The notes under the pieces: model-generated
Told to the model about the DNA's origin: nothing
What the model saw: only the letters and a program-made list of their open reading frames with translations
Databases searched by the model: none
Shown: in pieces, positions 22,181-33,148 of the stretch
Layout: each line of letters begins with the position of its first letter
How positions within the stretch are numbered: position 1 is the first letter of the stretch
Program-made: the position numbers and the translations under genes
Assembly: GCA_029204225.1 (NCBI GenBank)
Contig: CM055096.1
Location: forward strand, 44,933,967-44,997,966
DNA length: 64,000 nt
Direction of reading: 5' to 3'
Source: Diphasiastrum complanatum
Lineage: Eukaryota > Streptophyta > Lycopodiopsida > Lycopodiales > Lycopodiaceae

Positions 22181-22822
22181 TGTCATAAATCAGTGGGAAT
22201 GAGCAGAAGCTGATGAGCGAGCTTGGTGTAGGATCAGAAGAGCCACAAACATCAACAAAATATTCAAATTGAATGATTCAAACAAATGCACGATGAAACG
22301 ATACATTAGTGGGACTGAAAATTTGCACTCTAATTAATATAAAATAGTGAATACAATGCTTGAATTGATAACTTCATCTTATAGTCATTGAGCATGATAA
22401 TGCTGCTTATAGAAAAACTCAAATAATTAGAAGAAGTTTTTTGATGAAGATTCTAGGATTGATATCCTACAAAATATCTACAACTACCTTTTGTTGCAGT
22501 TATTACAACTGTCTCATTATAATTAATGCATGTACAAACTGGGTAGACTGTCAACGCGAAGTCGTTGTGTTGGATTTCAGACCGACAATATCAAAATTTA
22601 CAAGTATCAAAAAATGTACAATGACTCGAAAAATAATGACTCAAGAATATACACTGATTCGAAAAATATATATAATTTTCGAGTAGATCCGGTATCAAAA
22701 AATTCCAGAAAATTTGATTCTGAATTTTTCGATCCTCTGCTAAAAAATTTGAGCCTTCTGTTGTTGGTTTTTCAAGGTGCTCATTATTGAATGGATTTGA
22801 GGCTGAGCATCGAATTCCAACA
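22181..22822 (-). repeat. LTR of element F (5' LTR, minus strand)
   Basis: On the minus strand it begins TGTTGGAATTCG and ends TTTATGACA, directly before the primer site. The 642-bp length fits a copia LTR. It has no second copy in the window. The open frames near 22441-22790 are within this LTR and are not genes. Confidence 0.6.
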
Positions 22823-22977
22823 AGTCCAATAGTTTGGCTATATGACCTTTGCCCTTACCTTTGAGGCCGATGAACTAATCTTCGATGAAGACGATATCTC
22901 AATTGGTGAATATCTTCGACTCGACAAGATCATACAACTTATAAGCTTTATCTAAAGTAGTGTAGCTAATAAAATCA
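22823..22977 (-). pseudogene. Copia integrase C-terminal fragment, minus strand
   Basis: The minus frame gives LDKAYKLYDLVESKIFTN, the conserved end of copia integrase where the product describes a GY...K.YKLYD motif before the RT linker. It lies between LTR F and a family A LTR piece. It is too short to assign to a family, and stops follow at once. Confidence 0.55.
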
Positions 22978-23766
22978 CTTCCCAAAATTTGCGAAGTGAG
23001 AGAAAACCACTTCACGTAAAATGCAAAGTGAGAGAATTTGCGACGTCCTCGTCCGCGTCAATATTTCTAATCCGTTGACAATATACGCTATGTACAGTTG
23101 TCACAAAAGCCATATACTTCCAAGTACAATGACTTACCTAATTAGGTGACAAAAATTTAATATATATAGTTAATACATGGATGCAATCTATAAATAGATC
23201 ATCCTTGCACAAATTACTTGACGCTCCGTCCATGAGACGAATGATTTTGAGCCTCCCAATTATGTCGTCATTTTGGTTGTAATTGCTAATTTATTGTGCT
23301 TCATCTTAATATAGCAGCAACACGCTTTTCTATCTATGTATAACGTAGATGAATGCTTGTTGTGATTGAATGCACTTTATTGTTGTTTGATCGTGCTTGT
23401 TTACTCACTCTGATCAGAACACGGCCGTCTACGAGTCCTCAATTTCTGATCAGATGATGGCTGTCTTTGACGCCTGAGGAACTCACGATATCATACTGCT
23501 CCTTCCATCTATTTTAGAACCAAACCTCACATTGAATCCATTTTTGAGTAATACCACACACAAACCATTTCTAATCTCTTCGGTGGACTGTACTCTTGTT
23601 TTTATGAGTATGAATTAATTTTTAAGATCCTGTTGGGCAATTAGAACACTTAAAGCTATGATTATATTTAGCATAAGCTTTCTATTAGATTATTTTTGCA
23701 ACTAGCAGCTGATTGTAACGGGAGAGGTGTTTCGCAATATTGCTGCTCTCTTCTATGTTCGCGTTC
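22978..23766 (+). repeat. Family A LTR fragment, cut by element B
   Basis: Matches the last ~790 bp of LTR A, from AAAATTTGCGAAGTG to GTTCGCGTTC. It stops within the normal ...GCGTTCTTCTATC... sequence, exactly where LTR B starts, so B inserted into this LTR. The five bases before B are CGTTC. The matching right-hand duplication is not available because B's right end is truncated. Confidence 0.8.
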
Positions 23767-24594
23767 TGTCAGGTGAACTCCTGCAACTTTGTCGCAACAC
23801 GAACAAGAAATGAAGGTCGAACGAGAACAATTCGCGAAAGTCAACGTCCCTTGACTCGAAGCACGAACGATTCACGAACCATTCGTGAATCGTAAACACA
23901 CCTCCAGGACCGCAAACCGCAAAGGGACGCAAAACGAAAAACTACGAAAGAAACGAAAAGAACGAAAGCAAACGGGAGATTACGAAACAAACGAAGAGGA
24001 ATCTTTCACGCTGCCAACTGGCAACTCAACGGGCTTGGAGTCGCAGACTTCACGCCCATGTGAAACGAGTGGCAATGATGGGGACTAACTGATTAGCTGA
24101 TCAGCGTTAAGTAGTCTTGTGATTTCAGCATCTTGTAAACTCCACACTGTGGAGTTATAAACGATCCTTTCTGGATCATAAAAATATATATAGATCTGTA
24201 AGAGACAGAGAGAGAGAGAGACGTAGCGAATAGAGCAAAAAAAAAATACTAGAGATGTGCATGAAAGTCTGCCAATGAGTAGAACACAACGAAAGAGCAG
24301 AGTGTCATTCCGCCAACGAGCGAGACACGGACGATCTCGTTCTAAAAAATAAACTGATAATACAGTCACTCTATTTTTGTGCATCTTCTTGTCTGTGTCG
24401 TCTGTCTTGATTGCTAGAATAAAATATGTTTTGTGATGTGTAGTCGAATTCTAGGTTCCTATAAAAACTTCCATGAAAAAGAAAATACAAAGAAACAAAA
24501 TCGTTTGCAAATACGAAAACGAAAACAAAAACAAAAAAGAAACAGTTTGCCTTCGCAAAACCGAAACCGAACAACGTTTTCCACTTCCGCGACA
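23767..24594 (+). repeat. 5' LTR, family B copia element
   Basis: Starts TGTCA and ends GCGACA, with TGTC/GACA terminal inverted repeats, and the primer site follows without a gap. The 3' copy is at 35034. It has a short GA run near 24203-24221 that is much longer in the 3' copy. The exact start could be TGAACTCC at 23774, but both copies share TGTCA just upstream. Confidence 0.8.
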
Positions 24595-24606
24595 TGGTAT
24601 CAGAGC
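24595..24606 (+). other. Primer binding site, element B
   Basis: TGGTATCAGAGC directly follows the LTR end; this is the tRNA-Met primer site of plant copia elements. Confidence 0.9.
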
Positions 24607-24659
24607 ACCTAGGTTATCACTCTTGATATCTCAGCAGTGATTCTTCTAGACAACACAAT

Positions 24660-25859
24660 ATGGCTACAACAATCCAAACAAGAGTTGCAATCAGTCTTGA
24701 TGGCGCAAATTATAGAATATGGAAATTCAAAATCAAATCACTTCTGAAGGGTGAAGACATCTGGTCGGTGACCGAACTCTTAGAGGTGCAGCCCCTAGAG
24801 GGAGACCCGAGGAGTGCTGAATGGATCAGAAAAGATGAGCGCGCAATGGCAATCATCGTTTCGTCCATAAACGAAGATCTACTCATGCAGATTGAAGACT
24901 GCAAAAGCAGCCATGCAGCGTGGGAGAGATTAAAACAGAAGTATGAGATGTGGACTGCGGTTTCAATTATGCACCTTCACAATTAGCTGCAATCCATACG
25001 ATGGGATGACAACCAGTTGGATCAGCATGTTGAGAATATCAGAATTATCTTTACTCAACTCTCTGCATCAGGACAGGAGCACCAGGTCCCAGCACCACAG
25101 CAGTTGATGTACTTCATGAAATCTCTACCGACGTCCTATCAGCCGCTGAGAATGCTCATACTGAGTCTACTAGATATGACGTTCGACAAAGCAGTCAGTC
25201 TTGTCGCTGATGAGATACTGATGAGAGACGAAGGAGAGAGAAGCAGTGATCAAGAGAAGGCTCTCTTCATGAAAGGAAAGAAGAAAAACATTAACAAGCC
25301 AAGATTCGAAAAGATGAAGTCCTCGAATCAACAATCTTCTTCCTGTGATCACTGCCACAAACTAGGCCTTACAGCCAACAAATACTGGTTCAATATAACA
25401 ATACCTTGCATGAGCTGCAAGAAGAAAGGGCCTTTTGCATATGATTGCAGATTTAACTTAAAAAGAAAGAACAAAGCTGACAAAGCTAATATTGCAGAGT
25501 CATCAAAGGATGCTGACAGAGGTGACAAAGCTTTCACGTTACTCGACGAAACTTCAACAAGCTACACTAAACATGACTACAATGTAGTCATTGATTCAGG
25601 AGAAACATTTCATATAATCTGCAACAAGAAGATCTTAATCGACTTCAGAGAGCTCAAAAATAACATAGCAGTAATTCTAGGTAATGGGAGCAGACACGAT
25701 GTCAAAGGCATCGGCACTCTACAGCTGCGAACACTGTCAAGCCAAACAAAGCTGCTAGGAGCACTCTATGTGCCCTCACTCAGAAAAGATCTGCTGTCTG
25801 TTTTCAAGATGGTAGATCTTGGCATTCGAGTTTTTTTGACAGCAACACTTGCCGCATGA
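24660..25859 (+). pseudogene. gag and protease of element B, broken
   Basis: The start is ATG at 24660, 54 bp after the primer site. The frame 24660-24986 has the copia gag N-terminus (LDGANYRIWKFKIKSLL). A stop at 24984-24986 breaks gag, and the frame resumes at 25017. Two zinc-knuckle-like blocks follow at about 25345-25455: CDHCHKLGL... lacks the later ligands, and CMSCKKKGPFAYDC has Phe where His is expected. The protease site reads VVIDSGETFHI near 25590, so the DSG core is kept. After the LLSVFKMVDLGIRV segment the frame ends at 25859. Confidence 0.8.
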
Positions 25860-26005
25860 TTGAAAAGACAACGAACAAGTTGTTGACGGTCGGATGTAGA
25901 GAAGGAAACCTCTACTAGGCCAAAATAATCAGCAACTCTGATAGCATATTAAATGCATCAAAAAATGAAGATCAGCTCTGGCATAGGAAAATATATCATC
26001 TAAAC

Positions 26006-26808
26006 ATGCGGAGCCTGTATGATATGAGCAGAAAAGACATAGTCACAGGTCTCAAAATTTCAAGGCCCGAAACTGAGTTTTGTGAAACTTGTCAGAAAGG
26101 CAAGCAACATCGGAATCCATTCACGCATGAGGGAAGAAGAGCCAAGGAAGTTCTTGAGCTCATCCACTCTGATGTTTGTGGACCGATGAAAATGGATTCG
26201 CTCTCAGGTTTGAGATACTTTCTGACGTTCATAGATGATTACAGCCGAATGACCATGATCTACTACTTGAAGAAGAAATCTGAAGTGTTTGATTCCTTCA
26301 AGAAGTTTGTGGCATTTGCAGAGCGACACACCTCGAAAAGGATACAGATCCTTAGATCTAACAACAAAGGTGAATACAAAAGCAAAGAATTCTCAAGATT
26401 TTGCGAAGAACAGGGGATCGAATACCAGTTTACTCCTGCAAACACACCAGAATACCATGGTGTTGCAGAAAAAAAAAAAAAAAAACAGAACGGTAGTCGA
26501 AGGAGCCAGATGCATGATGGCACATGCTCAATTGCCAAGTCACTTCTAGGCTGAGGCAATAGCTATAGCCGTACACCTGCAGAACAGAGTCTACAACAAC
26601 ATCGCTGAAAACCAAAACACCAAACGAAATGTGGACAGGCAGAAAACCTGATCTGACATACGTATGAGTGTTTGGATGTGTAGCATACAAGCACATTCCA
26701 AAAGAAAAAAGAAACAAGTTCGATGACAAATCAGAGCAAACTATCATGGTCGGTTACTCGAACGAAACACAGGTGTACAGGCTCTATGATCCAACCATGA
26801 AGAAGGTT
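26006..26808 (+). pseudogene. Integrase of element B, left part before nested insertion
   Basis: Zinc Cys pair in FCETCQKGKQH, then HSDVCGPM with the first catalytic Asp. The second site reads RSNNKGEY, so Asp has become Asn. The GVAE Glu motif runs into a 17-base A tract near 26469-26487 and the following frame is disturbed. The last part, CVAYKHIPKEKRNKFDDK...YRLYDPTMKKVVF, is the integrase tail. It ends at the insertion site of element C (target copy 26809-26813). Confidence 0.8.
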
Positions 26809-26813
26809 GTTTT

Positions 26814-27830
26814 TGAAGAAACAAACTGTTTCCAATTACAAAGCCTTGCTAGCTTTCAGCCCTTCACCTGACGAAGATGTTCGCAAACTCGAACATCTGG
26901 AGACACGAAACACGAAGAGTTTCACAAACACAAAAGTCAACAGAGACGAAGACGAACGGTTCGCAAACACGAAGGATCCACGAATAAGATTCTTTTGCAG
27001 TCCAGCAAGAGAGAGAAGGAAAAGAAGTAAACGAAACCAATGGTAAAAATGAAAACCCTGACGCTCCAAGGAGTACCACCAGAGATCACACAAGTACCCA
27101 AAAGTACAGAGATCTGACCTAATGGCATGACGTCAGCAGATACTTTCTAGGTTGTGGCTAATCTGCCACTCTTGTAATTCCTTGATTAGTTGTAGATGTA
27201 TAATCACTCTAATCTTAGATTTACATAGAGAGAATTTACTTACTGGATAATACTTGACATATATCAGAACAAGATACATAGAGTGCAACTAAGAGAGAAG
27301 AGACACTGAATAAGTCTGATGCTAGTAAGCAATCAAGACAAACACAAACAGAAGTTCCGTCTACGTGCGAGAAGATAATTCTGTCTAGGATCAGAAGATC
27401 CAATTGTCCGCTAGTGAAACGAGACTACTACTTGTGAGAGAACCGTGCTTCGCTCACGCCAACGCACTGCAAGGATTCGCATGCAGTGCCCTGAAGAAAT
27501 CAGAGAAAATCAATATAGATTATTTTCTAGTTGTGTCTGATCTTGGATGTTGAATGCTTATGATATTTATTTCATATGTCTGAGTTTTCTTGTTCCCTTT
27601 GAATTCCGCACCTTGGTTGAAATTAAGTCGAATGTTGTATTAATTTTTATGAACGTAGATCAGTAGTAACTGACTACTCTCTGGAGGATTGTAGGAGTGT
27701 TTCAGCTGGCAGTGCCCAGCAAATGCATCTAAACTCCATCCGAATCTTGAAAGAGAGTCGCGACTATTTCGTGAATGTTTCTCCTCACGATTCTCATCAG
27801 TCGTATCAGAGCATTTCACGATTCTCATTA
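26814..27830 (+). repeat. 5' LTR, element C1
   Basis: Starts TGAAGAAACAAA and ends CTCATTA, where the 3' copy ends CTCATCA, so the last bases have mutated. Length is about 1.02 kb, as in the 3' copy and at 62043-63065. Near the end two TCACGATTCTCAT blocks flank a GTATCAGAGC that mimics a primer site. Confidence 0.85.
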
Positions 27831-27831
27831 G

Positions 27832-27844
27832 TGGTATTAGAGCC
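27832..27844 (+). other. Primer binding site, element C1
   Basis: TGGTATTAGAGCC lies one base after the LTR end. It differs from the usual TGGTATCAGAGCC by a single C to T change. Confidence 0.8.
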
Positions 27845-27942
27845 ACCCTGCCATATTCTGACATAGCCAAGAATCTAGCAGATCCAGGAGGCCAAGCATT
27901 TAGACAATCAACCATCAATAAGAAAATAGACTTCAAGAAGCA

Positions 27943-28800
27943 ATGGCTTCAATCAGCAGCATGCAGAGCAAGATCTGCACCAGACTTAATTCTTCAAGAT
28001 CTAACTTTCTAGCCTAGAAAGGTAAGACATCTTTGATACTCAAGGGCGAAGGACTTTTCCCCTGGGTGGATGGCACATAAGAAATGCCTACGACAACAGG
28101 CAAGGAGCTACGCAAATGGAGAGAAATGACAAGGCAGTAGCCTTGCTATCATATTTCATCGAAGATAGCCTTACACTTGACCTGGCTATACTCTCCAAAT
28201 CTAAGGAGATGTGGGATGCACTACTCACAAGATTTCAGACGAAATCAAGAAGTCGGACTATGATGCTGGAAGATCAGCTGACGAATATGCAGTGGGATGG
28301 AAAAGACCTCACCTCTTTCATGAGAAAGATGAAGGATCTGTTTCTATCACTACACAACTCAAGAGCAGAGAATGCAATATCAACTGAGAAGCAACTCACA
28401 TATCTGTTGAGAGCCTTACCCAGATCTTTCCAGATGACACAAACCCTACTCACAAAAGATCCTACCATGGACCTCAAAAAGGCGATTGTCGAGATTCGAG
28501 AGGAAGTCGAGCCAGAGAGCATCTTGATCACAAAGGTCGTTCTGACCAGACACTCTATGACCACAGAGAAAAATCAAAGAAACAATTCAAGCCTAAGAGA
28601 GAGTCAAATTAGAGGCAGGATCGTGACCAGCAGGCAGAGGGGACCAACAAAAGCAACTGGAAGACCAAAGGGAGGTCGAAACGACAAGATGCAGACAAGA
28701 AGACCTGCACGAGATGTAGAAAAGATGGACATACAGTAGATACCTCTGGCTCAATCCCAAGATTGAGTGTATCCATTGCCATAAGAAGGGTCATGCAACC
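27943..28800 (+). pseudogene. gag of element C1, broken
   Basis: Translation likely began at ATG 27943. A stop near 28015 and another near 28078 break the start of the frame, which resumes in another phase at 28116. The long open part (28116-28739) has the copia gag core: SKEMWDALLTRFQTKSR, LTSFMRKMKDLF, LTYLLRALPRSF and KDPTMDLKKAI. Two CCHC zinc-knuckle candidates follow in separate frames near 28705-28815: CTRCRKDGHT without its last Cys, and a complete CIHCHKKGHATINC. Confidence 0.8.
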
Positions 28801-28922
28801 ATAAATTGCCGCCAGAATTCAAGAAATAGATAAGCACAGAATAGGTAGGAGAACAATAATAGTTTCTCCTATGTCGAGGAGCCCGAGAGCTCGAAGATGG
28901 GCAAAGAAAGAACGAACAAAAA

Positions 28923-30140
28923 TTGTTCGACCGCCTACATCTAAGATGTTGCGCAGCATCAACGTCTGACACACACAAGGTGAATTCAGGAGCCACCTCA
29001 CACTTCGTGACATCAAGACGAATCATGTCTGATTTCAGAAGTGCGGATCTCTCAAGATTCATAGTTCTTGGAGATGGATCCAGACATCAAGTGAATGGTA
29101 TTGGTTCACTCTGGCTCAACACCAATGGCAGAGACAGACGACTAGAAGACGTTCTCTTTGTGCCAACTCTGCAGCAAGACTTGCTCTCTGTAGCAAGAAT
29201 AGTGGATGTAGGGATGCGTGTGACATTTTCTAACGAAGCATGCAACGTGATTGATGCCAGCACCAGCACTCTCATTGCTCAAGGTAGAAGGAAGGACAAC
29301 CTATATCATCTAAAGGTGCGCCTACCTGAAGATCAGATGCATCAGACCCATGATGACTCGCCAGACACTCTGTGGCACAGAAGACTCGGCCACATGAACT
29401 CAATGGCACTCTACCAGGCAAGTCATCACGGAGCAATAACAGGGGTCAGCATCTTGAATGCAACCAATTCGACCACCTGTGATGCATGTTTGAAAGGCAA
29501 GATGTCACACACACCATTTGTCAAAGACTCCTACAGAATGAAAAAGATTCTGGAGCTGGTGCACTCTGACATCTGCGGTCCATTCAACGTGATCTCAATA
29601 GGAGGCTCAAAATATTATATAGCCTTCATTGCTGATTATAGCAAGTTTTCTAGAGTGTATTTTATTCAGAATAAATTTGAAGCACTTGATAAATTCACAA
29701 AATATGTGAATTGGACTGAGAGATGCACATGCAGCAAGGTGAAGCAGATCAGAACAGATCGAGGTGGCGAATATATCTCAAATCACTTCACTGACTTCTA
29801 TAATGATCATGGTATCATTCACAGAAGAACTGCAGCCTACACACCGTAGCACAATGGTGTTGCTGAACGAAAGAACAGGACCCTGATGGAAGCAGCCAGA
29901 TGCATGATGGCATACTCGAAGGCTCCAAGGGCACTGTGGGCTGAAGCAGTAGCTACAGCCGCATACATCCAGAACAGGACAGATATATCTGGTGTTCCTC
30001 ACACGACACCACATGAGCTATGGTGGGGTAGAAACCCAACCTGTCTCACGTCAGAATATTTGGCTATGCAGCATATGCACACATTCCTGATAAGCTTCGC
30101 AAGAAGCTTGATGAGAAAGCTGGGCAAAGTTTTCTGGTAG
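28923..30140 (+). pseudogene. Protease and integrase of element C1
   Basis: This is the best kept pol part in the window: 308 codons are open from 28923 to 29849. The protease site reads VNSGATSHF, so the catalytic Asp of DSGAT has become Asn. Copy C2 keeps Asp at this site. Integrase has LWHRRLGH and CDACLKGK for zinc, HSDICGPF, RTDRGGEY and NGVAERKN, so all three catalytic acids are present. A stop at 29847-29849 lies just before the Glu motif, in the PQ.HNG sequence (where Q is usual). The frame continues 29886-30140 with the integrase tail and then shifts. Confidence 0.85.
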
Positions 30141-30175
30141 GTTATGACAATAATTCGTCATACTACAGAATCTAC

Positions 30176-31307
30176 ATGCTAGACACAAACACTGTGAAAA
30201 TAGTGAGGGATGTCAAATTCGACGAGAGCAGGACAATGGCCAACGAAGACCATGTTAGCTATGAAGTTCTGGAAAGACAGTACTATGACCTGCCGCCAAC
30301 GTCAGAGGGAGCAGAGGACGAACACGAAAACGAAGATTTTCGAGTCGTCTCCCATTCGAGTGACGAATCAGACGAAGAAAGATTCGAGAGGCAACCTGCC
30401 GCCGCAGTTCTTGTAAACCAAGATGGTTCTGGACCGAGCAGAGCAGACGAGGGCAAAGGCATAGCTGTTCCGGGAGGATCTCCTAGAAGGTCGACAAGAC
30501 CATGAAGAGCACCAGCAAGATTTGTGCCAGGCAGCTCAGCTTCCACATCAGAAGCATTTTGCGGGTTCAGTGGCGATTGAAGGTCCAGAAAAGGACAAAT
30601 GGATCCAAGCCATGAACGAAGATATGGAGTCCATGAGGAAGAACCAGATATGGACGTTGGAGCCATTACCTCATAAGCGCAATACTGTCAAATGCAAATG
30701 AATTTTTGAACTCAAATATGGACCAGACGGGAGTGTGATGAAATACAAGGCAAGACTGGTAGCGAAGGATTTCTCTCAGAGATACATTATTGACTACTCT
30801 GAAACCTTCTCTCCCTTCATCAAACATTCATCCCTACATCTGTTGTTTGCATATACAGCAGCTTATGACCTCAGGATCCACATTGTGGACGAGAAGACAG
30901 CCTTCTTGCATGGCAAATTAGACGAAGAGGTCTACGTGGATCAACCGCCAGGATTTGTCTTGAATTCACTTCCTGACTATGTATGCAGAATGCATAGAAG
31001 CATCTACGGTCTGAAGCAATCAGTCCGACAATGTTACAAAAAGAAGGATCAGGCCCTGAAATCATTGGGATTCAAGACTCTGTTGGATGACTCCAATGTG
31101 TATGTCAGAGTTACAGATGGGCAGATCATCATAGTGGCCGTTTATGTGGACGACACTCTGATACTTTGCAGGAGTGAGCAGCTAATTGCTGAAGTAAAGA
31201 CAGACATCTCAAAGCATTTCGAGATAGTGGATCTGGGAGAAGCCAGATATTACTTAGGCTTACAAATTGAAAGGGACTATGAGGGAGGCAAGTTATACCT
31301 TCACTAG
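30176..31307 (+). pseudogene. Reverse transcriptase of element C1
   Basis: The 30176-30505 frame is the acidic linker between integrase and RT. RT proper starts about 30600. A TGA near 30700 replaces the Trp of the KWIF.LKY motif. The frame 30735-31307 has ARLVAKDFSQRY, ETFSPFIK, HGKLDEEVYVDQPPGF, SIYGLKQ and the VYVDDTLIL active site near 31145. A stop at 31305 cuts the frame before RNase H. Confidence 0.85.
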
Positions 31308-32125
31308 TCCAGATACACCCACAAGATCCTGGAGGACTTTGGGATGCTGAATTGCAAAGCAGCGAACACTCCAATGCTCGTAGGGATTGTGCTAACAAAT
31401 GACGATTGTACAAAGACTGAGGAAGAAAGATAACAGATGCAGCTCACACCCTATAGGAGGCTGATAGATTCATTGATGTACCTTGCAGACAACACACGTC
31501 TTGATATTGCTTATGTAGTATTCAGGATGAGCCAATTCTGCACAAATCCAGGCTCGACACATTGGAAGATTGCAAAACAAATTATATCTTCAATTAACGA
31601 GGGATTATGGCTTGTGTTATTGTTGTGGTGCAGGTCTCAGGATACTTTCCTACAGCGATGTTTGCTGGGCATCTCTCAAGGACGACTGTAAAAGTGTCTC
31701 AAGAGGATGCATCATCGCATCATGAGCAGTAGTTCTCTGGGTCAACAAGAAGCAGACCATTGTAGCTTAGTCATTGTGTGAAGTAGAGTACGTAGCAGCA
31801 ACGAAGATGGCCAATGAAATAATTTGGCTAAGGCAGTTCCTTGACAAATTAGGCGAAACAAAAAACGAGTCATTGGTCTTGTAGATGGACAACACCTCTA
31901 CGATACACCTGACGAAAGATCCTGTGTTCCACTCAAGAATGAAGCACATTGCGATCAAGTATCACTTGATCAGGGATCTGATTGAAAGGAAGATGATGCA
32001 GACCACCTTCATAGGAACGAACAATATGGTTGTTGACATCTTCACTAAAGCACTGGACAAAGGGCTCTTTGAGAGGCAAAGGAGCAGTCTCGGGATCATA
32101 AAGCTACCATGCTTTGAGAGAGAGC
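31308..32125 (+). pseudogene. RNase H of element C1 and polypurine tract
   Basis: Shows the usual copia path ANTPM, TPYRRLIDSLMYLADNTRLDIAY, then a shift after HWKIAKQII, then MDNTSTIHLTKDPVFHSRMKHI and MVVDIFTKALDKGLF. Several stops break it (31430, 31722, 31768 and others). The last bases before the LTR, TTTGAGAGAGAGC (32113-32125), form the polypurine tract. Confidence 0.8.
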
Positions 32126-33143
32126 TGAAGAAACAAAGTGTTGTTGATTACAAAGCCTTGCTAGCTTTCAACCCTTCACCTGACAAAGATGTTCGTGAAC
32201 TCGAACATCTGGAGACACGAAACACAAAGAGTTTCACGAACACGAAAGTCAACGGAGACAAAGACAAACGGTTTGCGAACACGAAGGATCCACAAACAAC
32301 ATTTCTTTGTGGTCCAACAAGAGAGAAAGGCGGATGAGGTAAACAAAACCAACGGTGGAAACGAGAACCCGTTCTATCCTCATGCTCCAAGGAGTACCAC
32401 CAGAGATCATGCAAGTACCCAGAAGTACAGAGATCTGACCTGATGGCATGACGTCAACAGATACTTCCTAGGTTGTGGCTAATCTGCCACTCTTGTAATT
32501 TTCTGACTAGTTGTAGATGTATAATTACTCTAATCTTAGTTTACATAGAGAGACCGTACTTATGGGATAATACTTGACATATATCAGAACAAGATACATA
32601 GAGTGTAATAAGAGAGAAGAGACACTGAATAAGTCTGATGCTTGTAAGCAATCAAGACGAACACAGATAGAAGCTCGGTTTGTGTGCGAGAAGATAATTC
32701 TGTCTAGGATCATCCAATTGTCCGCTAGTGAAGCAAGACTACTACTTGTGAGAGAACCATGCTTCTCTCACGCCAACGCACTGCATGGATTCGCATGTAG
32801 TGCCCTGAAGAAATCAGAAAAAATCAATATAGATTATTTTCTAGCTATGTCTGATCTTGGATGTTGAATGCTTATGTTGTTTATTTCATATGTCTGAGTT
32901 TTCTTGTTCTCTTTGAATTTTGCACCTTGGTTGAAATTAAGTCGAATGTTGTATTAATTTTATGAACGTAGATCAGTAGTAACGGACTACTCTCTAGAGG
33001 ATTGTAGGAGTGTTTTAGTTGGCAGTGCTCAGCAAACGCATCTGAACTCCATCCGAGTCTTGAAAGAGAGTCACGACTGTTTTGTGAATGTTTCTCCTCA
33101 CGATTCTCATCAGTCGTATCAAAGCATCTCACGATTCTCATCA
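32126..33143 (+). repeat. 3' LTR, element C1
   Basis: Starts TGAAGAAACAAAG after the polypurine tract and ends CTCATCA before the GTTTT duplication. Its length equals the 5' LTR within one or two bases and most bases match by eye. The number of differences (tens) suggests an old insertion, but I did not count them. Confidence 0.85.
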
Positions 33144-33148
33144 GTTTT

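Larger units (their letters stand above)
26809..33148 (+). mobile_element. Complete family C copia element C1, nested in element B
   Basis: C1 has two LTRs, a primer site, gag, pol and a polypurine tract, all in the plus direction. It is flanked by GTTTT at 26809-26813 and 33144-33148. Element B pol sequence continues on both sides in the same strand. A 5-bp target duplication is typical of copia integration. The nest shows that C1 inserted after B, which in turn inserted into an LTR of family A. Confidence 0.9.

Noticed and set aside
22441-22790. Two overlapping open frames as genes
   Set aside because: They lie inside LTR F and have no domain.
26864-27128. Minus-strand frames as genes
   Set aside because: They lie in LTR C on the strand opposite to the element and recur in each LTR C copy with changes that do not keep the protein.
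27800-27815. GTATCAGAGC at 27802 as the primer site of C1
   Set aside because: It lies inside the LTR and is also in the 3' LTR (33115 region); the true site is after 27830.
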